Origin: Akkermansia muciniphila
GTDB lineage: Bacteria > Verrucomicrobiota > Verrucomicrobiia > Verrucomicrobiales > Akkermansiaceae
Assembly (NCBI GenBank): GCA_004557455.1
Contig: SFDX01000012.1
Coordinates: forward strand, 1-64,000
Direction: 5' to 3'
Length of the DNA stretch: 64,000 nt
Shown here piece after piece: positions 23,964 through 31,246 of the stretch (position 1 is the stretch's first letter; every line of letters starts with the position of its first letter). The position numbers and the translations under genes are program-made. The notes beneath the pieces were generated by a model. The model made no database searches, was not told the DNA's origin, and worked only from the letters and a program-made list of their open reading frames with translations.

Positions 23964-24401
23964 ATGACCCGAAGCGAGATTCATGAATTAGGAAGGCGCT
24001 ACCCGCGCGTCATCCGATGGAGTGACGAGGACGGCTGCTATATCGGCTCCCTGCCCGATGTCTGCGGCGACTGTACACACGGCGACACCCCGGAGGAGGT
24101 CGCTGCGAATCTTGAGGAATGCGCGGAGCTCTATGTGGAGAACTCGCTGGCGGAGGGGCTCCCCCTCGCGGAACCCGGGGCCGTTCTCGTGTGCCCCACC
24201 CGTTTCCTCACGGGCAATGTGGGCAGCAAAATCCGACTCCTCCGGGAGCTGCACGGCATGTCCCAAAAATCTCTGGCGGAGATGCTCGGCATCAGCCTCT
24301 CTACCCTGACCAAATGGGAGAACGGTTTGCGCCGTCCGAGCCGTGCCGCTGCGAAGTTGTTGGACATCTTGGACAAGCACCCGGAGTGTATTCACTCCTA
24401 A
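23964..24401 (+). CDS. HicB-like domain plus XRE-type helix-turn-helix regulator, no HicA partner
   Basis: A 145-residue protein. Residues 12-70 (RVIRWSDEDGCYIGSLPDV, then DTPEEVAANLEECAELYVEN) form the HicB partial RNase H fold; residues 88-138 (SKIRLLRELHGMSQKSLAEMLGIS, then LTKWENGLRRPS) are an XRE helix-turn-helix. HicB antitoxins normally sit beside a small hicA toxin gene, but neither the 100 bases upstream nor the space downstream up to the terminator can encode a HicA of about 60 residues. It is therefore an orphan antitoxin or a regulator that has lost its toxin. It is flanked by terminators on both sides, so it is monocistronic. Confidence 0.85.
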   Translation: MTRSEIHELGRRYPRVIRWSDEDGCYIGSLPDVCGDCTHGDTPEEVAANLEECAELYVENSLAEGLPLAEPGAVLVCPTRFLTGNVGSKIRLLRELHGMSQKSLAEMLGISLSTLTKWENGLRRPSRAAAKLLDILDKHPECIHS

Positions 24402-24434
24402 CCCCCTGCCCGCAGTGGGCTGAAGGCACAGCAC

Positions 24435-24469
24435 GCGCCGCGCCGTGGGGCTTTCCCACAACGCGGCGC
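24435..24469. terminator. Bidirectional hairpin between convergent genes
   Basis: GCGCCGCG (24435-24442) pairs with CGCGGCGC (24462-24469), with an inner GTGGG/CCCAC stem. It separates the HicB-like gene from the minus-strand PEP-CTERM gene. T-runs are weak on both sides. Confidence 0.55.
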
Positions 24470-24486
24470 ATTCCGCTGCGCGGCTT

Positions 24487-26943
24487 TTAGTTCGAGGAGG
24501 CTGATTTCTTCCTCCGACGCCGTGCGCACAGCCCCATCAGCCCCAGCAGGGCCAGCGTAGCCGTGGTGGGCTCGGGGGCGTCGAAGGTCACGCTCGTCAG
24601 CACGATGGTCTTGGCAGCGCTATCATAGACAAGGTTGGAGGACGAAGTGAGGTTGTCCGAAGTGAACAGGGTATTAGCATCTACCGGGTCTGACGAAAGG
24701 CCATCCACACTGCCAACGTTCTTGAATAGGGTCACATCGTAGGTTCCATTCGAATTCTGCGTACCGTTCACCCCCTGCAGTAAATTAAGAAGCTTCTTCG
24801 TTGTTCCTCCCCCGAGCGTAAGAGTTTTTCCGGACATATCCACTGTGGATTCCATGGTCAATTCGTTCGCACCACTCAAATCCAAATCAGCATTCAAAAT
24901 AGCCACGGGATCGGAGGTTGCCGTCGTACCCACAGCATCGCCCAAGAGCAAAACAGCCGCTGAGGCAACCTGCGCCATATCTTCGGAGGCTCTGGTTCGG
25001 AAGGCACCCGTCACCTTGATCTTGGAGGTCTCCAACACCGACCCTTCGGAAATTGTCAAACCGGCAAGCTGTATAGCATCCGAACCGGATGCGGTAAGAG
25101 TAAGTCGGGAAGATTCCTGCACAGATATCGTGCCCATCGTTGAATCACACGCAACCTTATACTTTCCCCCATTTCCAAAGCTTGCCGAAGCAGTGTCATC
25201 AACCGATAACTTAGCCACATTCACATCTCCCGAAGCTCTGTAGACTATCTCGGCAGCATCCTTCACACTAATTTGTCCTGCAAGCGTCCCGACTGAGGAA
25301 ATCTCGTACACACCCTTATCCTTAAAAGTAGCGGAAGCACCTTCAGACACAGAAAGACCGGCAAGTTTCACGGCCTCCTTCGCAGCGTAAGTAAAGGCGC
25401 CACTTCCCTCCACGGAGACAGCCCTCTCCCCCAAGTTGAGACAAGCCTCCAAAGAAGCACCATCACTGATGGTCACATTCCCCGTTCCGTCAATAGATGA
25501 ATCAGCGGCGGCAGCAAGGAATTTCGTCGTACCCGATGCTATCTTGATAGCCCCGGCACGAAGTTTACCTTCGACAGTCACATTACCGGCATTCTTAAAG
25601 CTAATATTGCGATTTTCATCGAAGTAGCTGTCATAATATGTTCCATCCACCAGAACGTGCCATCCGGTCTTTCCATCAGGAAGGGCTTCCGCATTACTCC
25701 CCATACCGGCACCTTGCTTCCAAGTGCTGCCGTTCTCGCCCGTGCCGCTCCACTCCAAATCGCCGTCCCAGTATTGACGGCCTTTTTCCTTGAAAGCATC
25801 CGGTGTTCTTATGAAAGTCAGTGTTTTGAAATAAGTATAACTCGACTCCTGTTCAAGAGAATCATACAAGAATAGATGCTCATCCCCGCCATTGTAGCTA
25901 CTAAGCTTGATATAATATGTCTTCAACTGAAAACTCTGGTCATCAGAATCACAATAATAAAGCTTATCAATTACTCCATCATTATTCAATCCGAACCCAT
26001 ACAGAGTGAGAGAATGCGAATCATTGGCATTATTAGGTCGCGCATCATGAATAGCAAACTCCGCAATATTGCCATACGATTTCTGAACGACCTGTCCCTC
26101 TTGAATCTCACAATCAAAGACCTGGCAGGCCAAACTCGTTAGTCTCTCAGAAAAAGTCGTTCCCGTCAAGGTAAAAACATCGAGCACACTTTTTTTTTCA
26201 AAACCCTGTAACTTTACGCTAGCATTCTGTTGAGCAATACTACTAGAATATATATTCTCAAATGCACCAAGAGCCTGGCCATGATATAATGCGGCACCCG
26301 TATCCGCGATATAGGAGAGCATGGCTTTCGCTACGTCTCCTCCATTATTCGACCCCGACAGATAAAACCATCTACTTAACTTCAAAGACTGGGTCCCGCC
26401 CAACGCAATTGCTGTTTTCCTATCCTCCACAGCATATCCAAGCTGCAACTTTTCAGCATGTGCGCTAAACACTCCATAATAACTCTGCCAATATTGCAGG
26501 ACATTAGAAGCAGCGTGAGCCCAACACTCATTACCGTCCGCAGTCAACTGACCGTTTCCGGCCGCGGAGGTACTACCTACCAACAACTGCACCGCATACT
26601 TCGAGATTCCATGCTCCGTCGCTTCAACAATTCCAGCCTGATTCACAGTTCCCTTGGTGGTACCCACCGTTCCCCATTCCCCCAAAAAGGACATATCCGC
26701 CACATCACCGCCATGTTCAGTGGCATTCTTTTTCCACACCTCAATGAAAGCATCAACGGCGGCACTTGACCCCATCGTGCCCCCCGCACCGGGTTGCCAG
26801 AACAAGCCCTTACCACTATCAAAGAAAAATTCGGAAGCGGCTGCGTTCTCTTTGTTCACGCGGTCGACAATAAAGTCAGCGGCAAAGACGGGACATGCGA
26901 GGGCAGCGAGAAGGGAAAGTACAGCGAGGGAGGTGAGTTTCAT
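24487..26943 (-). CDS. PEP-CTERM-anchored protein with IdeS/Mac-like cysteine protease domain
   Basis: An 818-residue exported protein. After the signal peptide (residues 1-21), residues of about 40-380 match the layout of the IdeS/Mac family (peptidase family C66), streptococcal enzymes that cut immunoglobulin G at the hinge: ECWAHAASNVLQYW (Cys140 as nucleophile), SHSLTLYGFGLNNDG (His310 as base) and YYCDSDDQSF (Asp332/Asp334, the DSD acid motif). Residues 400-780 are beta-helix-like passenger repeats rich in Gly, Ser and Thr (TISDGAS, SVSEGAS, TISEGS). The C-terminus has PEPTTATLALLGLMGL followed by RRRRKK, a PEP-CTERM sorting tail. Expected location: exported, processed at PEP, cell surface or released. 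The protease half is visibly AT-richer than neighbouring genes, suggesting transfer. Substrate is not known from sequence. Confidence 0.82.
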   Translation of the reverse strand: MKLTSLAVLSLLAALACPVFAADFIVDRVNKENAAASEFFFDSGKGLFWQPGAGGTMGSSAAVDAFIEVWKKNATEHGGDVADMSFLGEWGTVGTTKGTVNQAGIVEATEHGISKYAVQLLVGSTSAAGNGQLTADGNECWAHAASNVLQYWQSYYGVFSAHAEKLQLGYAVEDRKTAIALGGTQSLKLSRWFYLSGSNNGGDVAKAMLSYIADTGAALYHGQALGAFENIYSSSIAQQNASVKLQGFEKKSVLDVFTLTGTTFSERLTSLACQVFDCEIQEGQVVQKSYGNIAEFAIHDARPNNANDSHSLTLYGFGLNNDGVIDKLYYCDSDDQSFQLKTYYIKLSSYNGGDEHLFLYDSLEQESSYTYFKTLTFIRTPDAFKEKGRQYWDGDLEWSGTGENGSTWKQGAGMGSNAEALPDGKTGWHVLVDGTYYDSYFDENRNISFKNAGNVTVEGKLRAGAIKIASGTTKFLAAAADSSIDGTGNVTISDGASLEACLNLGERAVSVEGSGAFTYAAKEAVKLAGLSVSEGASATFKDKGVYEISSVGTLAGQISVKDAAEIVYRASGDVNVAKLSVDDTASASFGNGGKYKVACDSTMGTISVQESSRLTLTASGSDAIQLAGLTISEGSVLETSKIKVTGAFRTRASEDMAQVASAAVLLLGDAVGTTATSDPVAILNADLDLSGANELTMESTVDMSGKTLTLGGGTTKKLLNLLQGVNGTQNSNGTYDVTLFKNVGSVDGLSSDPVDANTLFTSDNLTSSSNLVYDSAAKTIVLTSVTFDAPEPTTATLALLGLMGLCARRRRKKSASSN

Positions 26944-26968
26944 GAATGAAAAGTGAGTGGTGGCGGGG

Positions 26969-27028
26969 TTAAAAACAGGCGGAAGGAGCCACCGGAGAGA
27001 GGACGGGGGAAGGAGCTACCGCGCGCAT
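26969..27028 (-). other. Possible 19-codon leader peptide upstream of the IdeS-like gene
   Basis: Within the long leader a short frame starts with ATG at 27028 and ends with TAA at 26969, encoding MRAVAPSPVLSPVAPSACF. The peptide contains VAPS twice because the DNA has a near direct repeat (GGTAGCTCCTTC and GGTGGCTCCTTC). No ribosome-binding motif is seen, so it may be chance. Confidence 0.25.
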
Positions 27029-27073
27029 GGTGAAGAAACGTGTTGAATGTACAGAGAATGTATCGATGCTGAT

Positions 27074-27102
27074 ATTTTAGCTTACGCGGGAGGTAAGGGC
27101 AA
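27074..27102 (-). promoter_or_regulatory. Promoter of the IdeS-like gene, with a long leader
   Basis: Minus strand: TTGCCC (27102-27097), 17 bases, TAAAAT (27079-27074). The start ATG is at 26943, giving a leader of about 120 bases, an exception in a window where leaders are mostly very short. Confidence 0.65.
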
Positions 27103-27121
27103 GAAAAAAATGCGGTAGGGG

Positions 27122-27164
27122 CAAAAAAATCCTGCTGCGGGGGGAGGAAAAGGCCCGCAGCAGG
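27122..27164 (-). terminator. Strong terminator of thi4
   Basis: On the minus strand CCTGCTGCGGG and CCCGCAGCAGG (plus-strand arms 27131-27141 and 27154-27164) form an 11-bp stem followed by ATTTTTTT. Confidence 0.9.
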
Positions 27165-27186
27165 GAAAAGAGGGGTCAGTGAGGGA

Positions 27187-27963
27187 TCAAGCGAGGCTGC
27201 GAATGGCGGCGGACATGAGGTCCGCGACCTTCTTACCGCTCATGAGCATACCGCCGAAGATGGGCCCCATACGGAAGCTGCCGGAGACGCCGTTGGCGGC
27301 CATACCGGAGACGAAGAGCCCGGGATAGATCTCCTTGGTATTGTCGATGGTGGTGCGCTCGCCCTCGGCGGCGTCCATGCTCATCTCCCCGACGACACCG
27401 CCGGTGGGGGTAGCGAGAGAGACACCGTTTTTACGCGCGACGGTGCGGGCGATCTCGCAATCATGCCCGGTGGCATCGAGGACGACCTTGGAAGCGAGCG
27501 TGAGGGGGTCGACGTGCAGCCCCTCACGCAGGACGGGGGTCCAGTTGACGACAACGCCGCCGACACGGCCCTGCTTGTAAACGACATCCTCCACGGAATA
27601 GCAATTGAACACGATGGCACCGGCCTGCGTTGCGCGGTAGAGGAGGCCGGCGGTCGCGTGCACGGAATCCACGATGTGCGTACCGTTCCGATAGGGCTTG
27701 TGCGCGAGACCGAGCTCATCAATGATGGGCAAAGCCTCATCCTGCACCACGATGTCATTGAACATCATGGCGCCGCCCCACATACCGCCGCCCGGGGAGA
27801 GCTTGCGATCGAACAGGGCGACCTTGTGCCCCATTTTGGCGAGATAATAAGCGCAGACGATACCGCTGGGACCGCCGCCGACGATGGCTGCATCCAACTG
27901 CAGGCAAGAGGAGAGCTTGCCGAAGTAGGACTCAATAATACCTTGAGAAATGATGGTTTCCAC
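27187..27963 (-). CDS. thi4: THI4-type thiazole synthase
   Basis: Makes the thiazole half of thiamine from NAD, glycine and sulfur. The 258-residue protein has the FAD/NAD-binding Rossmann motif DAAIVGGGPSGIVCAYYLA near the N-terminus, RKLSPGGGMWGGAMMFN, VLDATGHDCE and the C-terminal GMAANGVSGSFRMGPIFGGML, all typical of the THI4 family. Whether sulfur comes from an active-site cysteine (yeast type) or free sulfide (archaeal type) needs an alignment that I cannot run. The start is taken as GTG at 27963: a promoter ends eight bases upstream, whereas the longer frame from a TTG at 27999 overlaps that promoter. It follows thiE by 32 bases. No thiG, thiS or thiH is present. Confidence 0.93.
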   Translation of the reverse strand: METIISQGIIESYFGKLSSCLQLDAAIVGGGPSGIVCAYYLAKMGHKVALFDRKLSPGGGMWGGAMMFNDIVVQDEALPIIDELGLAHKPYRNGTHIVDSVHATAGLLYRATQAGAIVFNCYSVEDVVYKQGRVGGVVVNWTPVLREGLHVDPLTLASKVVLDATGHDCEIARTVARKNGVSLATPTGGVVGEMSMDAAEGERTTIDNTKEIYPGLFVSGMAANGVSGSFRMGPIFGGMLMSGKKVADLMSAAIRSLA

Positions 27964-27971
27964 GGGAAACA

Positions 27972-27999
27972 ATGATAGCGCGCGGCGCGGGGAAGTCAA
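27972..27999 (-). promoter_or_regulatory. thi4 promoter, predicted leaderless with GTG start
   Basis: Minus strand: TTGACT (27999-27994), 16 bases, TATCAT (27977-27972), then eight bases to the GTG ending at 27963. The -35 box overlaps the thiE stop codon. Confidence 0.65.
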
Positions 28000-28628
28000 T
28001 GCGCAAGTATGTCATTGACCGCGCGGGCTGCGGCAGCGATGTTTTTCTGCTGCAAAAGCCAGGAGACAATGACCACGCGCTGCGCCCCCGCCGCCAGCAC
28101 ATCGGGAAGCGTGGCCGCATTGATACCGCCGATGCAGAACATGGGCAGCTCCCCCAGCTGCGCCTGCACCTGCGCGATGTGCTGCAAACCGATGGCGGGG
28201 CGCCCCGGCTTGGTACCCGTGGGGAACAGCGGCCCGAAACCGATGTAGTCCGCCCCCTCCGCGAGGGCATCCAGAGCCTGCTGCGGGCTGTGAGTGGAGC
28301 GACCGACGAGCATCTGCGGCCCCACGACGGCACGCACCTGCGCCAGCGGCCCCGCATCCTGCCCCACATGAACGGCATCCGCCCCGAGGGAAGCCGCGAG
28401 CTCTGGGTAATCATTCAGCACGAAAACGGCACCGGCGGCCCGGCAGAGCGGCTGCATGACACGCGCCAGCTCCGCCACCTGCGGCAGAGGGAGCCCCTTG
28501 GCACGCAATTGCAGGATGCGCACCCCGCCCTCGAGCAACGCCGACGTCTTCTCCGCTACCTGCCCGGGGGCGGTGTAGCCCATATCCACGATGCCGTACA
28601 AGCGGCAGGATTGCAACACATGCTTCAT
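27996..28628 (-). CDS. thiE: Thiamine phosphate synthase
   Basis: Couples the pyrimidine pyrophosphate and thiazole phosphate to give thiamine phosphate, the step after Thi4. The 210-residue TIM barrel begins MKHVLQSCRLYGIVD; QLRAKG, FVLNDYPELAASLGADAVHVGQ, VGRSTHS and GADYIGFGPLFPTGTKPG are the conserved substrate and phosphate loops. The ATG at 28628 is set by a promoter ending seven bases upstream. It is followed directly by thi4, which adds its own promoter. No TPP riboswitch can exist upstream, because the leader is essentially absent. Confidence 0.94.
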   Translation of the reverse strand: MKHVLQSCRLYGIVDMGYTAPGQVAEKTSALLEGGVRILQLRAKGLPLPQVAELARVMQPLCRAAGAVFVLNDYPELAASLGADAVHVGQDAGPLAQVRAVVGPQMLVGRSTHSPQQALDALAEGADYIGFGPLFPTGTKPGRPAIGLQHIAQVQAQLGELPMFCIGGINAATLPDVLAAGAQRVVIVSWLLQQKNIAAAARAVNDILAH

Positions 28629-28635
28629 GCCGCCC

Positions 28636-28664
28636 ACTGTAACACAAGCGGGCGCGCTTGGCAA
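28636..28664 (-). promoter_or_regulatory. thiE promoter, predicted leaderless
   Basis: Minus strand: TTGCCA (28664-28659), 17 bases, TACAGT (28641-28636), then seven bases to the ATG ending at 28628. Confidence 0.7.
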
Positions 28665-28734
28665 GGCAAAAGCAAGCCCCCCTGCCCCCGCACGACGGCG
28701 GAAACAGGGGACGAAAACGCAAGGGATGCGGCGA

Positions 28735-29976
28735 TCAGTGCGCCAGCAACTCGGTGATGCGGCGGCAGACCTCCTCCACATTGGCGCGGCTGTTGAAGGC
28801 CGAGATGCGGAAGAAGCCCTCACCGTGGGCACCGAAACCGGCACCGGGCGTGATGACCACCAGAGCCTCCGAGAGCATCTTATCGAAGAACTCCCAACTG
28901 CCCATGCCATCCGGAGTCTGCACCCAGACATAGGGCGCATTGGCACCGCCCCACACCCGCAGACCGGCGGCGCGGCAGGCAGCGGAGAGCAGCTCCGCAT
29001 TGCCGAGGTAGTGGCGGATGAGCTCGGCCGTCTGCTGCTGCCCCTCCGGGGTGAAGAGAGCGGCGGCACCGCGCTGCACGATGTAGCTGGCGCCGTTGAA
29101 CTTGGTGCTGTGGCGGCGGCTCCAGAGCTGCGCCACGGGAACGGGGTTGCCCTGAGCGTCCTTACCCATCAGTTCACGCGGGATGACGATGTAACCGCAG
29201 CGCACGCCCGTAAACCCGCCCTGCTTGGAGAAGGAGCGGAACTCGATGGCGCAGCGGCGCGCCCCCGGGATGGCGAAGATGGAAGTGGGAACGGCGGGAT
29301 CCGTCACGAAGGCCTCATACGCGCCGTCGTACAGCAGGATGGTGTCATTGGCCAGCGCGTAGTCAACCCAAGCCTTCAACTGCTCATAGGTGGCCACGGC
29401 ACCCGTGGGGTTGTTCGGGAAGCAGAGGTAAGCCAGATCCACCCGCTGCTGCGGAACCTGCGGCACAAAGCCGTTCTCCGGCGTGCAGGGCAGGTAGACG
29501 AGCCCCTCGTAGGAGCCATCCGGGCGAGCGGAGCCGGTGTTGCCGTTCATCACGTTGGTGTCCACATACACAGGGTACACGGGATCCGGCACGGCGATGA
29601 TGTTGTCATGCCCGAAGATGTCGAGGATATTACCCGTATCACACTTAGCGCCGTCGGAGACGTAGATTTCATCGGCCTCCACCTGCACGCCGCGCGCCTT
29701 GTAAGAGACCTCGGCGATGGCCTCGCGGAGCCAAGCATAGCCCTGCTCCGGGCCGTAACCGTGGAAGGTCTCGCGCTTGGCCTGGTCGTCCACGGCCTTG
29801 TGCATGGCCTCGATGGCGACCTGCGGGAGGGGCTCGGTGACATCGCCGATACCGCAGCGGATGATGGAGGGAGCTTTATCCGGGTTAGCGGCAGCGAAAG
29901 CCGCGACACGGCGGCCGATTTCCGGGAAGAGGTACCCGGCCTGGAGTTTAAGGAAATGATCGTTGATGCGAGCCAT
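28735..29976 (-). CDS. dapL: LL-diaminopimelate aminotransferase
   Basis: A PLP enzyme that converts tetrahydrodipicolinate directly to LL-diaminopimelate with glutamate as donor, for lysine and peptidoglycan, bypassing the succinylase and acetylase routes. The 413-residue protein begins MARINDHFLKLQAGYLFPEI, a DapL hallmark; SDGAKCDTGNILDIFG, CFPNNPTGAVA and the PLP-lysine motif FRSFSKQGGFTGVRCGY are clear. DapL is typical of Chlamydiae, Verrucomicrobiota, plants and cyanobacteria. The start is the ATG at 29976; the longer frame adds 16 residues unlike the family. The gene is divergent from aroB. Confidence 0.95.
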   Translation of the reverse strand: MARINDHFLKLQAGYLFPEIGRRVAAFAAANPDKAPSIIRCGIGDVTEPLPQVAIEAMHKAVDDQAKRETFHGYGPEQGYAWLREAIAEVSYKARGVQVEADEIYVSDGAKCDTGNILDIFGHDNIIAVPDPVYPVYVDTNVMNGNTGSARPDGSYEGLVYLPCTPENGFVPQVPQQRVDLAYLCFPNNPTGAVATYEQLKAWVDYALANDTILLYDGAYEAFVTDPAVPTSIFAIPGARRCAIEFRSFSKQGGFTGVRCGYIVIPRELMGKDAQGNPVPVAQLWSRRHSTKFNGASYIVQRGAAALFTPEGQQQTAELIRHYLGNAELLSAACRAAGLRVWGGANAPYVWVQTPDGMGSWEFFDKMLSEALVVITPGAGFGAHGEGFFRISAFNSRANVEEVCRRITELLAH

Positions 29977-30071
29977 AGTAGTGCGACCTATGTTGCCACA
30001 CGCAGCGGCGGCGGGCAAGCCCAAAATACGGCAGCAGCGGGAGAAAGGGCGGAATATGCCGCATTTAGCCC

Positions 30072-30100
30072 TTGCATCCTGCGCGCAAAGGCACTAGAAT
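30072..30100 (+). promoter_or_regulatory. aroB promoter, short leader
   Basis: TTGCAT (30072-30077), 17 bases, TAGAAT (30095-30100), then eight bases to the ATG at 30109. Confidence 0.8.
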
Positions 30101-30108
30101 GGGGTCCT

Positions 30109-31218
30109 ATGCCAGATGTATCACTCAACCTCGGCGAACGCTCCTACGTCGTACACGTTGCAAACGCCTCCCTGAGCAACTTGGGATTCCGGGTATCGCG
30201 CCGGCGCCTGACCGGCAAGGCCGCACTGATAACGGACAGCAACGTCTACCCCCTGTACGGCGAGCAGGTGAAGATGAGCCTGGAGGACTCCGGCTACAGC
30301 GTGAGCACGCACATCATGGAAGCGGGCGAGGCCAACAAAACCCTGCGCACCGTCGAGATGCTGGCAGAGGAAATGGTACGCGCCGGGCACGACCGCAGCA
30401 GCTTTGTGGTAGCCCTGGGCGGCGGCGTGGTGGGCGATGTGGCAGGCTTTACGGCCGCCACCTATTATCGCGGCATACCCTTTGTGCAGGTACCCACCAC
30501 CGTGATGGCCCAAGTGGACAGCTCCGTGGGCGGCAAGACGGGTGTGAACCTGCCCTGCGGCAAGAACTTGGTGGGGAGTTTTCACCAGCCGCAACTGGTG
30601 CTGGCAGACCCCACCACCCTCACGAGCCTGCCGCCGCGCGTGATGCGCGAGGGGATGGCCGAGATGGTGAAGCACGCCGCCCTGAGCCGCCCCGCCATGC
30701 TCCGCGCCCTGCAAAACGCCGCCGATGAGATTGACCTGGGCTTTACCCTGCGCACCGTGGAGAAACTGCCCGAACTCATCGCGGACAACGTGACCATCAA
30801 GGCCGGGATTGTGGAAGCCGACGAACGCGAGACCTCCGGCGTGCGAGCCTACCTGAACCTAGGGCACACCCTGGGCCACGGCATCGAAGCCGCCGTACCC
30901 TACGGCAGCCTGCTGCACGGCGAAGCGGTGAGCCTGGGCATGCGCGCGGCGCTCTACCTCTCCCGCAAGCTGGGCGGACTGAGCCGCGAGGACGAACGCG
31001 AGGTACTGGACACCCTGCGCGCGCTGGAGCTGCCCTTGGTACTGCCGCAGGAAGTGGACATAGACCGCGCGCTGGCCCTGACCACCGCCGACAAGAAATT
31101 TGCGGGCGGCCGCATACGCTTTGTCCTGCTGCACCGCTGCGGCGCACCCTACTTGGCCGACAACGTAACGCAGCAAGACCTGCTGGCCGCCATGAAGGAG
31201 CTGACCAAGCCTTGCTGA
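30109..31218 (+). CDS. aroB: 3-dehydroquinate synthase
   Basis: Second step of the shikimate pathway: cyclises DAHP to 3-dehydroquinate using NAD and a divalent metal. The 369-residue product has the NAD-binding GGGVVGDVAGF, PTTVMAQVDSSVGGKTGVN, the metal ligands in VEADERE, NLGHTLGHGIE and LHGEAVSLGM, and a normal C-terminal helical domain. The start ATG at 30109 agrees with the promoter. It is followed after 28 bases by two aminopeptidase genes on the same strand and is the probable head of a mixed operon running to the metallophosphoesterase at 34300. Confidence 0.97.
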   Translation: MPDVSLNLGERSYVVHVANASLSNLGFRVSRRRLTGKAALITDSNVYPLYGEQVKMSLEDSGYSVSTHIMEAGEANKTLRTVEMLAEEMVRAGHDRSSFVVALGGGVVGDVAGFTAATYYRGIPFVQVPTTVMAQVDSSVGGKTGVNLPCGKNLVGSFHQPQLVLADPTTLTSLPPRVMREGMAEMVKHAALSRPAMLRALQNAADEIDLGFTLRTVEKLPELIADNVTIKAGIVEADERETSGVRAYLNLGHTLGHGIEAAVPYGSLLHGEAVSLGMRAALYLSRKLGGLSREDEREVLDTLRALELPLVLPQEVDIDRALALTTADKKFAGGRIRFVLLHRCGAPYLADNVTQQDLLAAMKELTKPC

Positions 31219-31246
31219 ACCCTTAACAAAACCCCGAAAGCCAATC

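Noticed and set aside
21594..23984. A 796-codon minus-strand frame across glnN
   Set aside because: Antisense shadow of a conserved glutamine synthetase with strong codon bias; composition (Gly, His, Leu, Val) is typical of such shadows.
27964..28635. TPP riboswitch upstream of thi4 or thiE
   Set aside because: The space between promoter and start codon is under ten bases for both genes, and no THI-box motif is seen.
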